A stretch of 64,000 nt of DNA from the NCBI RefSeq assembly GCF_964204865.1, contig NC_135262.1, positions 19,335,650 through 19,399,649 of the forward strand, read 5' to 3'. Of the stretch, positions 18,509-30,052 are shown in pieces. The notes below the pieces were generated by a model. That model did no database searches. It worked only from the letters and a program-made list of their open reading frames with translations, and was not told the DNA's origin. The translations under genes were made by a program, and so were the position numbers. Position 1 is the first letter of the stretch. Every line of letters begins with the position of its first letter. Source of the DNA: Styela clava (lineage: Eukaryota > Chordata > Ascidiacea > Stolidobranchia > Styelidae).

Positions 18509-19433
18509 TTGACACTGCTTACGGTGTCTGTAAAAAACGACAACAAGTTATTTTATCCCACGAAAAAATCTGTATTCACTGAAATCAAAAATCTACTTGA
18601 CTACGATCTTTCTCCACATGATGTGTATTGTCGACTAAATTCGAAATCTCAAGACCCAGCTGTAACAATGCCGGTTGATCGACCACGTGGCATAAAACAA
18701 ATAAAAAACGATGCTTATTCGACATCCATACAATCAAAAAAATGTCGGGATGAAATAAATATATTCGATTTGCGAGTTACAAACTGAACTACCAAATTTT
18801 CTCCGTGCGAGGCTTCTCATTCCTGGCTTGGCTATTGTGATGGCCACAAATTCCATTTCAATGTCGCTTCGAAGGAAATTTGTTCTTAAAATTTGAAAAA
18901 TTCGTGTAAACAATCGTTATCGTACGACACGACGTTTGAACTCGGCGATTTCTTTATTTCCCCACAAAAAATAGTTGGTAATCCAATTTTTTCTGTTTGT
19001 TTTCTCTTCACGAAAGAAAATTGCAGGAAAATCAGGAGCTCCTCTTTCCATTCGTAAAAAACGGCACTAAAAGTGGAAAACGACGGTGATATTCCAGTTT
19101 CAACGGACAGGGAACTTTCGATAACAATTGTAATAAAAAAGCAGCAATGGCTTGAAAAAGTATTTGCACTAATCACATTTTACGAGACGCGGAATATTTG
19201 ACTAAGTAAAGTAAAGAAACTGCGCATGATATTAAAGTGTATAAAGAACATGCGGAGCAATTGATAGACTGCGCTGATCTTATCAATCGCTATACATGGA
19301 ATTTTCTGTTAAATGGTCGAGGCCGTATAAAAGGTCTTTCGATAGTCGACTTAATTCGGACATCATCATAGGTGTGTCCAAAATTATAACTAATAGATTC
19401 CGAGCTTTTGACAACATCACCACCTCCAATAAT

Positions 19434-20713
19434 TAGACTTACCATACGTCCAGTTTTAGGCGGGATAGTCCCACTTTTTAACGTCTGGTCCCAACCGATT
19501 AGACAAAAGTCCCGCTTTGGCGTTCAGCCAGCATAATACACGAACAATACCTATTAGCACAGGGGTTCCTAAACCAGGGGACGCGACCCCAAATTGGGTC
19601 GGAGTGATAAGTAGGTAGAGTCGCAAACAGATCATGGGGTCGCTGAGGTAAGGTAGAAGATGAATGTACAAATCATCTAAGATTTGACGAACCATGTTAA
19701 ATTTAGCGGTTTGTACCATGGCTTACTGTAAAACAGGCGCTCTATGCTTATGCTATAAAAAATGTAGGTGCTTATTGTGACATCACTGTTTGGTTTTAGC
19801 TTATTTTAGTTAATACCACCACATGACCAAACTCAAAAGTCCAGTGAAGGAAGCTCTTGAAGTTTCATGAAAAATATATATATTGACTTGGGGTCGCACT
19901 GGACACTTGAAGGTTGTCTTTGGGGTCGTTCTGAAAAAAGCTTGGGAACCCCTGTATTAGCATGTTCTCGTTGCTGTGCAGCGTACCGGTAGGCTACTTA
20001 CTGGTATGGGGAATGCATGTTAGCGGATATTCGATAAAATTTGTTAAGTGTAAGCCCTCTACATCAAAGGGGTAGGGGTCAGCAGAACGCGAAAGCCGTT
20101 ATCACATGTGAATTCAATACTAATTGGTCATGCTCTGACTTTTACCAGAATGTCACATTGAACAACATCTTTTTGAAGAAGTTGTTATCTACAGAAAAGT
20201 ATGATTGCGCGAATAAGTAAATTCTCACTGCTTGAAAACGGCAGGCTATTTTACCATTCTTTCTTCCTTTTGCCATACATGAAAAAAAATCTAAATTCGA
20301 ATTATTTTCTATCGTTAACGTCAATTCCTTTCTATTTTTGGAACTGAAGCCGATATTTAGATAGAGAATATGCGCATGAACTCTCGATGAGAATATGGTC
20401 AATGAAGACATTCGTGGTGTCTTTAAATGTAGGCCTATGTGGTAAAATCGGGAAAAGTAAAGTTGAAAAAATCACAGCTAAGGGGTTTCGGTCTTTGAAG
20501 TCACAAAAATATGGTAACCCTAAGTATGGTACAGACAGTAAAAGTGTTATTCAAGTAAGACAAGTGTGTGACATGCAAGAAAAATGTTTAACAAGTAAAA
20601 CAATTCTGATACAAACATTACAAATGTGGGATAAGCATGCCGAAAATGAAACACGCAAGATTTCGGTCTTTGGAGGCGTCCCGCTTTGAAGTCACAAAAA
20701 TATGGTAACCCTA
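19434..20713. mobile_element. 1280-bp element inside the MULE relic, 8-bp TSD
   Basis: Flanked by CCAATAAT at 19426-19433 and 20714-20721. The ends form short inverted repeats: TAGACTTACCATA on the left and TATGGTAACCCTA on the right, followed inward by related CCCGC/GCGGG blocks. Removing the element restores the MULE reading frame. The 8-bp duplication fits the hAT superfamily. No transposase is seen, so it is non-autonomous. A second copy of the right end occurs internally at 20488-20527, suggesting an internal duplication or a nested relative. Confidence 0.75.
19560..19954. mobile_element. hAT MITE, 395 bp, nested
   Basis: Target duplication TATTAGCA at 19552-19559 and 19955-19962 is perfect. 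The ends CAGGGGTTCCTAAACC and GCTTGGGAACCCCTG are inverted and of the common hAT type. Inside are repeated GGGGTCGC blocks but no ORF of note. It sits inside the 19434-20713 element and so is younger. Confidence 0.88.
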
Positions 20714-22022
20714 CCAATAATGCAAGTGAATCCTTCAATAAGGTACTGAAAGATGCATGTGGATCCCGAGAGCGTCGTGTCGACGATATGACACTAATAT
20801 TGTTCAAAATCATGAAATCCTACGAATATGATTTTGAAATGGCGGAAATGGGTCTTGGTCGATTTCTATTACTTCCAGGAGTAAAACGAAAAGTAATGAA
20901 TTATGAAAATATTTTAAAGCTTCTTTTGATGAGCGACATATACAAACAAATACGAGGCAACCGTATTCCCGAAAATCATCCTCCACCTGACAGAGAGCAC
21001 AAAAAAGAATTGCTGAGGACTGTGTGTCAGGATATGGTGCCACATTAGAAAACCAAACCGGAACATTCGTGGTCGTAATCCCTATACAGATGCGCGTAAC
21101 GCTGTAACCATCGACCCGAGAATATGTGGCTGCCTTGGTAAAAAGAAGGCTGGCACTTAAAGGCAGTGGATATTTGCATGCAGACTCAACAATTAGGCAA
21201 AGAATAAACAAAGTTTTCATTATGAGCCTTATGAAAGAAAAAAACAGCGACATATCAAAAGAAAATCCGGACGAAATGAGTATCACTATAATGTAACATC
21301 ATCTCCGGATGCATTTGCAAATAATTTATTCGACGCGTCCCGCAATAACTCGCAAATAGGTGAGAGCGATACTGAATAGCCAAAAACATCAACGTCAATA
21401 CATCCTGTGAATAATTGGGAAAAAGAATTATCTACAATAAAAGCCTAATTCTCTGATAATACCTTGGCATTTTTCGAACCTGGCCAATGGTTGACCGACA
21501 CTGCGTAAATCTAGCTGTAGAGAAAATCGTCGAGGACTTGGAAAAACATCAACATCTTGTAGTGCCGAGTACTATGTTCCAAGCTGCGCAACATAGAAAT
21601 TGGAAATGTAAGCAGAGTTTCTCAGTAGGTACGAAGCTTTTATACACGGTCTGTTCGTCTTTGTTGTAAATTATACAGAGGTACATTGGCAGCTCTTCGT
21701 AGCAAATTTAGATAAAAAGGAGATTGGTTTCTTTGATTCCTGTATGGCAGGTCTCAATTCTTGCCAGTCAAAAACCATCATTGACATATGTATTACATTC
21801 CTCATAGACCATAGCTCATACGAACCAATCGACCGCTCTCCGAAAATAAGCGATTGGAAGTGGAACCGATTTGTTCATTCCGATAAACCCCAGCAAAACA
21901 ACCCCTCGGACAGCGGGATATTCGTTGTATGTAATGTTTTCTTCGTTTTGTCTCAGTTACCTTTCGCCTCTATTAATGGTATGGTTGCAAGACAATGGGG
22001 GGAATATCTATATCTAAAATGA

Positions 22023-23987
22023 AAATTGAGCAGGAAATCCCCTAAAAAAGATCAGGACAAATGTCTCACAACAAAAATATTTAAATATTTTTCTCAAGCC
22101 GAAATTTTTGGAAAAACAAGTGATTTGATAATCGATTACTAAGAAAGAACTTCCCCTTGCTGGAAGACGCTGGTTTAACAGGGTTTTTGTCCTCTTCGGA
22201 TAATTGAACTTCATTAAATCCTATTTTTATCATTTTCACAACTTTTTGTAACAAATATGCAATGTAAATCATTAAGTAGCATTTTACAACCGTATTTCAT
22301 TATCTCTTTCTAAAATGTGAGATTGTGGATCCTTCAAAATTTCTGTTATTTTTTGGATTTTAAGTGTTTAAAATTAATTACCTGCGACTGTATATATATC
22401 AACATCGACATCAAGTTCTACGGCAGCATATTTACAGATTATGTCACGCTATAAATGTTCAAAATTTAATAATTTCAAGTTTGCTTTGTAAAATGGAAAA
22501 CAGTCTCCCCAGTCACGATGCCCTGAATATATCAATTAATCTTGGCCTCGAATATCACTGATATATATTGAAAGCATGATCTGATAGCTGCTTGCTTCCC
22601 ATTGTGTTCAAGCCAAATATTCCTTATTGTGCAAACGTTGAATTTCTGTTCTACAGATTAGAATATCTTATTCGATTTGGATGCAAATGACAGTAAACTA
22701 CTGCTTATTGCCGTTAATAATTCAGTACTGCAGAGGTCATATATGTCCAACCGTTTTTTGCGTTTAGACCAGCAGTTCTCAAACTTTTTTTGCTCGAGGC
22801 GCACTTGGCAAATATGAAAAAAAAAATTCTGCTGCACACTTGTAAAAAATAAAACCAGCTTTGAACCAATTTATTCTGCAAATGTTAATGCGATGTGTGT
22901 GCCTGTTTTGAGAAACAACTGAAGCAAGGTTCTGTCGCTGTCTTTATTTACATTTAATTTCAGTCATAGCTGAAAATAAAATGCAAACCATATAAATGCA
23001 AATGACTAGATTACTTTGATGGCTTTTGCACCAAAGATTGAATAGGAGTTATAAGCAGATAGCTAAAACTCGCCATGCTGTTAGTCTAACGGTAACCTAA
23101 CTAAGCACGCAAATCAGCTCGGTGAGAGATGGACAGCTTGTTTACAAATACATTATGATATAACAATGCGATTATTACGGGAAAATCACCCTTCAACAAC
23201 GATAAAGCAAATGCAATAATATAATCAGTCTAATTCTCAGGCCGGGTTGTCGTATTGACTTTTTTGACGCCAAATTTGCCATTTTTCAAATTCGTTTAGC
23301 GTCAGAATAATCGTTTGGGTTTTTATGGTGTTTTTTTTTTGGCTTTTTTGAGTCCATTCTAGCGTCTATTATTAAAATCATATGAAATACAATATTTAGT
23401 GTGTAACAATAGCCTATTACTTAGCTACCGGTACTTAACATTTGGATATCCCCGAACATCGATTTTCTTGTTTATGATCTTAACGCTCAATCATACCCAA
23501 TAAGAAATAATTGCACTTTCTGCAGCCGCTCAGACAGATGTTCAAGCTGGGTTGTAAACATTGCCCCGTTTTTTGATTGTTTTGCGTGTTATCTGTCAGT
23601 TTTTAGTTCAGTTTTCAAAAAATAGTTGTTTAACTTAGTTTTCATTATGCCTGATGTGGAGCTTTATAGTTCAATTGCAGTGATCGAAATTGACTAAGCT
23701 AAAATTACGGTACTGAATTAGCTATCAGTAGTCCACCTGTAAGCGGCACGCGGTTAGATAATTTTTTAATAAAATTGATGGTTTCAAAATTTGAAAAATT
23801 TTCAATAGTCAAGTCTGATATACGGAGAGTTTTTTTAAGGTATATCACATTCCGTCTTCAGTATTTATAATTACCAACTCTTTTACATTGCTTTTACGAG
23901 ACGAATATGTCTCTTGGAAAAATTTATGTTTTCCTAAATATGGCTACTTGTCTTATACCACATTGCAATTATCTTTTGTCATCTTAA
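22023..23987. other. AT-rich spacer with a hAT end and possible LINE 5' sequence
   Basis: 22770-22850 (GCAGTTCTCAAACTTTTTTT, then GAGGCGCACTTGGCA) resembles the terminus of a hAT-type element; no matching end was found. No ORF of note occurs. The last several hundred bases may be LINE 5' UTR, but the LINE 5' boundary cannot be placed. Ulp1-like homology stops near 22022. Confidence 0.35.
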
Positions 23988-26957
23988 ATGGCCAATTCTA
24001 GTAACTCTCAATTAGTTTTTTCCAGTGATGTCACAATGTGCAGTAATATAGAAGTTCATAATTTAAAGTCTAACCAATCTTTATCTGACTTGATAATTTT
24101 CCATGTAAATATTCGATCCCTACAAAAAAATATTGATGACTTGATAACTCTTTTAAACAATTTTCCATCTCCTCCCCATATAGTAGCAATAAGCGAGTCA
24201 AAATTATCAAGTGACAATGTTTCTAATATTAATATGGATGGGTATAGTTTCATACACATGCCTTCTACCACCAAAGCCGGTGGTGCTGGTGCTTTTATCC
24301 GTGACGACCTTACCTATAATGAAATTTCAATTTATAATCTTAATTACCCGAACTGTGAGAATGTATGGTTCGAAATCACTTTGGCCAGTACTGACAATAA
24401 ATTAATCGTTGGTGTGATATATAGACACCCTCGAAATGATGTTCCTCATTTTACTGACATGTTGGAAACTTCTCTTGCTAAATTGGCAAACAAACAATTT
24501 TTGATAATTGGAGATTTTAACATCAACTTACTTTTAACACCTAGTAACGCTCATATTGCAAATTATGCCAATATGCTCATTTCACACAATGCCACATCCC
24601 TAATCACTGACCCAACTAGAGTTAGCCGTACATCAGCAACTCTCATTGATCATGTATATACAAATATCAGAAACCTAAAAATAGATTCCCACATAGTTCT
24701 GTCAGACATCACAGACCATTTTCCGATCATGTGCTGTCTGAGAGGCATCAAACCATCATACACATACAATCGCAGAATGTCAAGGGACATGTCAACATTC
24801 TCAATCGATTGCTTTCGTAGTGATGCAGAGGTAATTTTTGCTAATCAATTTGCTGGAATTAATTTAAATATCCAAAATTTTAATAGTGTTTTTGACGACT
24901 TTATAAAGTCATTTGTTCACCTAATTGATCGCCATGCCCCACTTCGACCACTTTCTCGGCGTCAGAAAAGGTTACAATCAAAACCATGGTTAACCAAAGG
25001 GCTAAACGCTTGTATTCGACACAAAAATAAAATGTTTAAAACTCACTTCTTGAAAGGTAACAGTTCCCACAGCTCTTACTTTAAACAATATAGAAATATT
25101 TTGTCAAGAACCATAGATAAAGCTAAACAAATCTATTATCAAAATCTTATTGCTACAACCAAAGGTAATCCCAGGTCAACATGGCAAATAGTTGGCCAAA
25201 TCACAAATGCAAAAAAGAAATTGAAGCATAAAATTGATGAAATTAATACTGAAAAAGGTTGTATAACTAGAGATGAACTTTTAATCGCAACAGAATTTAA
25301 CAAATACTTCTCAACAATTGGGTCCAGCCTGGCTGATAAGTTTTCCAATGATACAGCTAACTTCGAACCTTTTCTCCGCAATCGTGTGAGCCAATCCATC
25401 TTTTTGAGCTCATCCACCGCGAATGAAATTTTAATCGAAATACAAAATCTTATCGACAGGAAGGCTGTAGGACCAGACAACATCCCAGCGCGCTTCATCA
25501 AATTAGTTGCGGATATAATTGCCCCTTGTCTCTCAAGATTCTTCAATTCCTCGCTGTTACTTGGAATCTTTCCTTCATCTCTCAAAACCGCCAGGGTTAT
25601 TCCTCTTTTCAAATCTGGAAATAAAAAATTAATTTCAAATTATAGACCAATATCAATCCTCTCAGCAATTGATAAAATGTTTGAGCGTTTGTTACATAAA
25701 AGACTCGCAAATTTTTTAACTAAATATGATGTAATAAATAAATATCAATTCGGTTTTCAGAGCAATTATTCTACATCACATGCCATTTTAGATACAGTAT
25801 CATATATCTATGATAAATTGGAAAGAAAGGAGTATGTCAGTGCAACTTTTCTAGATCTAAAGAAAGCTTTCGATACTGTGAATCACGACATCCTGATTTC
25901 TAAGTTGAGTCATTATGGTATACGGGGAATTGCAAGCAAACTCATTTCTATTTATTTGTATAATAGATCTCAATATGTTCAAGTGGGATCATACTGTTCT
26001 TCTCCCTTACCGGTGACGCACGGAGTTCCTCAAGGTAGCTGTTTGGGCCCTCTCCTTTTTCTAGTATATATTAACGACATAACTTATTGCTCTTCATTAT
26101 TTTCCAAATTGTTCGCTGACGATACTAATCTCCTTGACAGCGACAAATCTTGTGCAGTTCTTCAGTTGAGAGTAAATACTGAAATTGCAAAAGTGTCAAG
26201 TTGGATGAAAGCCAATAAATTAACACTAAACATTGAAAAATCAAAATCTATGTTAATATCTCCATACCAATGCAAATCGAAAAATGTTTTGGAAATCCAA
26301 ATTGATAATAAAAAATTGGAAAATGTCCATTCCTTTGAATATCTTGATATATACATTGATAGTAAAATGAAGTGGGATATTCACTTGTCCAACCTGGCCG
26401 TTAAATTATCCAAGTCTATTGGAATGCTATACAAGCTTAGAAGATACACATCGCTTACCACCTTACGCATGATTTACTATTCCTTATTTCAAAGCCATAT
26501 CCAGTATGGCATAATTGCTTGGGGTTCAGCTGATAAAACCTTATTACACCGCATTGAAATTATTCAGAACCGAGCAATTCGTGCAATTTCTGCTGCCAGT
26601 TATATTTCACGACTTAGTCCTATTTATCATAGTCTTAAAATTATTAAATTAGCAGATATTTATGAAATTGAGGTATTGAAAATAATGCACCAACATCACT
26701 GCAAAAAACTCCCTTCTGCTTTCACCAACTATTTTTTAAAACAGAGCAACGTTCACTCTTATGAAACGCGCTCCTCTGTCGGGTGCTCATATTATGTAAA
26801 TCGCTTCAGCACCAAACGAACTCAAAACTCGATCAAATTCGTTGGTGTTAAATTGTGGAATAACCTCCCTAATAACATTCGAACCAGTAGTTATAATTCT
26901 TACAAACATGCACTGAAAAGCCTATATCTTGATGCCTATAGGCCTAGTTGTCATTGA
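23988..26957 (+). CDS. LINE ORF: endonuclease and reverse transcriptase (CR1/L2/Jockey-like), intact
   Basis: An uninterrupted 989-codon ORF of a non-LTR retrotransposon. The N-terminal third is an APE-type endonuclease: HVNIRSLQKNIDD, AISESKL, VIYRHP, IGDFNINLL near residue 172 and ITDHFPI near 250. The reverse transcriptase follows: PLFKSGNKKLISNYRPISIL near 545, FLDLKKAFDTVNHDIL near 620, GVPQGSCLGPLLFLVYINDI, and catalytic FADDTNLL near 708. No RNase H domain or C-terminal zinc knuckle is visible. A TAA codon directly precedes the ATG in frame, so the start is well defined. No ORF1 is seen upstream, so the copy is single-ORF or 5'-truncated. The motifs place it in the Jockey/CR1/L2 group; the exact clade is open. 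Lack of stops suggests a young insertion. Confidence 0.93.
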   Translation: MANSSNSQLVFSSDVTMCSNIEVHNLKSNQSLSDLIIFHVNIRSLQKNIDDLITLLNNFPSPPHIVAISESKLSSDNVSNINMDGYSFIHMPSTTKAGGAGAFIRDDLTYNEISIYNLNYPNCENVWFEITLASTDNKLIVGVIYRHPRNDVPHFTDMLETSLAKLANKQFLIIGDFNINLLLTPSNAHIANYANMLISHNATSLITDPTRVSRTSATLIDHVYTNIRNLKIDSHIVLSDITDHFPIMCCLRGIKPSYTYNRRMSRDMSTFSIDCFRSDAEVIFANQFAGINLNIQNFNSVFDDFIKSFVHLIDRHAPLRPLSRRQKRLQSKPWLTKGLNACIRHKNKMFKTHFLKGNSSHSSYFKQYRNILSRTIDKAKQIYYQNLIATTKGNPRSTWQIVGQITNAKKKLKHKIDEINTEKGCITRDELLIATEFNKYFSTIGSSLADKFSNDTANFEPFLRNRVSQSIFLSSSTANEILIEIQNLIDRKAVGPDNIPARFIKLVADIIAPCLSRFFNSSLLLGIFPSSLKTARVIPLFKSGNKKLISNYRPISILSAIDKMFERLLHKRLANFLTKYDVINKYQFGFQSNYSTSHAILDTVSYIYDKLERKEYVSATFLDLKKAFDTVNHDILISKLSHYGIRGIASKLISIYLYNRSQYVQVGSYCSSPLPVTHGVPQGSCLGPLLFLVYINDITYCSSLFSKLFADDTNLLDSDKSCAVLQLRVNTEIAKVSSWMKANKLTLNIEKSKSMLISPYQCKSKNVLEIQIDNKKLENVHSFEYLDIYIDSKMKWDIHLSNLAVKLSKSIGMLYKLRRYTSLTTLRMIYYSLFQSHIQYGIIAWGSADKTLLHRIEIIQNRAIRAISAASYISRLSPIYHSLKIIKLADIYEIEVLKIMHQHHCKKLPSAFTNYFLKQSNVHSYETRSSVGCSYYVNRFSTKRTQNSIKFVGVKLWNNLPNNIRTSSYNSYKHALKSLYLDAYRPSCH

Positions 26958-27557
26958 TCTGAAAACATTACCTTCTGTTGTTTTCTATATCCATCCATCT
27001 TTTTGAAACTTGCCATTTTCTTCTGTCTGCATATTGTGTCCTGGTATTTCCTTACTATTTTCAGCCCAGTGCAATCGACACGAAGTATGCAGATCTCATA
27101 ATTCATTCTGCACTAATCTGTAGAGCCAATAATTTACTAGCAATCGCTTTAACAGAAAATAGCCACAAATTCAACCCTAGCAGCAAACTCCCGTTGCTGG
27201 GTACACCATCTTGGTGTAGACTGAACGCTGAGTCATAACGCAATTTCGCTGTGCTCCGTACTCAACGAGGCATAACCATTTTATAGATGTCGCTGTTGCG
27301 TCCGTCATGACATTCCGTGGTGTATTTTCGATTTGTTGATGTTTTTTATCTGTCTTGTGTTTTATTTAAAAGTAATCTTTTTTTATTCCAAAGTCATTGT
27401 GGCATTCCGTGGTTTATTTCGCATGTTTTGCCGCTCTTTTTCTTGTATGATTATAGCCTATTTCATGTTTGTTAATCATTCCACAGGGATTGTGGCATCC
27501 CGAAGTTACTCAGGTTTTTTCTTGTTGTTTTTCATTTTTCGAATGATTGTGTCCAAT
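26958..27557 (+). mobile_element. LINE 3' UTR, proximal part
   Basis: Continues from the LINE stop to the insertion site of the P-like element. 27310-27510 holds three imperfect copies of a GTGGCATTCCGTGG-type unit. The 86- and 76-codon ORFs here have no recognisable domain. The UTR resumes at 31347. Confidence 0.6.
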
Positions 27558-27777
27558 CAATGACATTAAACAACATGATAGGCAACTCTGACGTCACTCC
27601 ATAAGACTACATGCGAAAGATTGTATTTCATGATACGCTCCAATGCACATATTTCTCGTCGCCTTTCGCGACCGTTTTCCGCTCGCTTTTGCTACTCGGC
27701 GTCTACTTCACGTGTAGTGCCTGCCTTTTTGCGCCTGTAACGAAAGAAAATAATCTCTATATCTAAGAAGTTTTGCT

Positions 27778-27921
27778 CACTTGGGAAGCTGGAATGGCAG
27801 ACAAGCTGTAAAGAGTAATTCTGGACATCATAGACGTTTTTTTTATCAGAGAAGATTACAAACGCGATAGCGTAAAGATTTGTGTGGAACATTTTGCAGA
27901 TAATGACAAAGTTCAAAGTTA
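27778..27921 (+). pseudogene. THAP domain fragment
   Basis: Translation near 27850-27918 reads REDYKRDSVKICVEHFADND, matching the second half of THAP zinc fingers (R-x-D-W, then the C-x2-H pair in lCSeHF). Upstream the frame is open only briefly and the first Cys pair is not clear. A stop follows at 27919. P-element transposases and THAP9 start with such a domain. Confidence 0.6.
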
Positions 27922-28877
27922 GTAATTTTAATGTTTGCGCTTAAAACAATGAAATTTCATTTAAAGAGAGTGTCATGCAAAACTGTTTTTACTTCTCTTA
28001 ACGGTGCTGTGATACAATTCCATAACACAAAGTTTGCACCTATCGAACATGCTTTAGTAGGTTAATTTATTAGACATATATATTACATATTTAGTTAACC
28101 GTAGGTAACATTGCTGGTACATAATGCCTCGTAGATAGGTTTGTGTCTAAATTTAGGAATTTAGTTCACTAATTAATATTATCTTCTATGCAGGAGGTTG
28201 CAGGACTGATTCAACTTGCAGACTTACCGATCATCTGACGATGCTCATTTAGTTTGGCTCGAGCAAGTCTTCTTGAAAGACTTGTATGAATGGAAACTAC
28301 CTATATGTGTTTTGCCTTCCTCCGATTTTAGAAGACAAATTTATTCTGAGGGATTTGGCATATAATTCTCATTGATTGTTGGCTGTTTATGATTCCTATT
28401 AATTGTGAATTCTGATTATAACAAAGAGTTAAAATTTTTTTTACGTAATTTACGGGCACCTTTTTCTTGTCAATACTCCAAGCTGAGGTAATAAACAAGA
28501 CAATACTGTACATTTATGTCATCTGGAAGCAAAATATGCAAACTAATTAAAAGTTTGACACATTGAGATAATACATCATGACAGAAAATACAAGTTAAAG
28601 ATATGTATGACCATCACATGGTAATTAAAATTAAAAAAAAAATTAATAGGGGCTGTGGAGTATATAAAGTTCAAGACAAAGAAAAGAACATAAGTTCATA
28701 GCTCATGAACTCTCAATTTTGCCTCCATTGCTTTGTGAAGGCCAATATATTCCGAGTGGCTGAATTGGTTTACCTTTATGATAGCAACGATTTTGTATTC
28801 AATATAGCGAGATTTTTTTCAATTTAATTGCAGTGATATTATTTCCCGAAGCAATGCTTGAATCGTCTAGAATAGAT

Positions 28878-30052
28878 CAGTGGTGTCAAACTCAAGGGTT
28901 TTTGAGAGCCGCATTGCATTTTGGAAATTGTAAAAAGGGCCAAAAACACTTTTTGATAATGTATACTTGAAAGATATTTTTCAGATAGTTTTAGTTTGTG
29001 ACATATATTGTGATGCAACTAAACAGTTGGATTAAGTTTTATTATTTTCTTTAATTTCAAATGCAATTACATATTGATATTTGCATTCCACTATTATTGC
29101 AAGTTACTGTATTTATTACAAAAAATCATAAAATTCTATATACAACCACCAAAATCATTTTTGAACAAGCTTTGGATAAGGAAAGAATAATACATACACT
29201 AAAAATGACTTAATCTAAATACATGGACTTGAAATTAACAAAAATACTACAGTATAAACTCAATGTTTTTTTAATTACATTTGTCCTGACGTTTGGCATC
29301 TTTTTTGTGTCACCAGCATACTAAGGCAAGGCTGAAATGATTTTATAGTACCAACTCTAACTAACGAGGTCACATGATCATGGGTTAATCTGGATCTTTG
29401 CGAATGTTTAATTAATTCCAGTAATGCAAAAAAGTTTCTTTCATCATTTCATGAATAGATCAGTAAAAAAACAAATGACAGATATTTTCGACACGACATT
29501 TCGCGCCACATTGCATGGCATAGGATTGCTTGAATTATTGTTGATATTAATTTTTAGTAACTAATTCGTTGTATATTTATATTAATATACAAACACATGG
29601 TAATTTTCTGTTCGAAGTTGGTCTTCGAAATTGTCATATTGACTGCTGAGCTTATTGTGTTTTTTTATTGTACTGATGAAAATATGACAGATGGAACAAT
29701 GTGCTTCAAAATTTTGTGAAATGCAGAAATATTGCAACTCCCATTTTCTTCGAAAATGCCACCTTCTTCATGTACTTTGCGTTTAATTTATTCACTCAAG
29801 TGTTTTATTCAAGTATTCTTTTGCTAGCTTGATGTGTATTCTTAATTGGGTCAAAATGTGAACAAAAAAATTAATTTTCCAAAACTACTTTCAGTAAATT
29901 GCTTTCTGTGTGAATATTCAATTTCACTTTAAAAGGGTTGAAAAATCTATTACACTTAGATAAAACAAAACTCCAAAATACAATTACGATTATTGTTAAG
30001 CGTTCGAGGGCCGCACTGGAAGTTCTCCAGGGCCGCGAGTTTGATATCCCTG
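28878..30052. mobile_element. hAT-type element, 1175 bp, nested
   Basis: The ends CAGTGGTGTCAAACTC and GAGTTTGATATCCCTG are inverted repeats. The flanks GAATAGAT and GTCTAGAT (30053-30060) agree at 6 of 8 positions and are a plausible aged target duplication. The body is AT-rich with no transposase ORF, so it is non-autonomous. The GGGCCGCACTGGA block near 30008 is typical of hAT-end sequence. Confidence 0.75.

Larger units (their letters stand above)
18509..22022 (+). pseudogene. MULE-type transposase plus Ulp1-like (C48) protease, decayed and interrupted
   Basis: 18509-19433 encodes a broken MULE-like DDE region. DTTFELGDFFISPQKIVGNP carries the first Asp, and IPVSTDRELSI looks like the second-Asp segment. 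After removal of the insertion at 19434-20713, the two flanks meet in frame as TTSNNASESFNKVLK, a motif typical of MULE-like and related transposases. A long open stretch follows to 21048, then frameshifted sequence to about 21380. 21487-22022 resembles a Ulp1 SUMO-protease: a region around KKEIGFFDSC, then DKPQQNNPSDSGIFV, where the catalytic Cys of the usual D-C-G is Ser. Stops and shifts throughout make it a relic. In known elements the protease is thought to help mobility or SUMO removal; here that is inference. Confidence 0.65.

Noticed and set aside
20810..21286. 158-codon - strand ORF rich in hydrophobic residues, membrane-protein-like
   Set aside because: Antisense to the MULE-like coding stretch that restores frame across the insertion; the hydrophobicity is a by-product of A-rich sense codons.
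25139..25612. 157-codon - strand ORF inside the LINE
   Set aside because: Lies antisense to the LINE ORF and has no domain; a codon-bias shadow.
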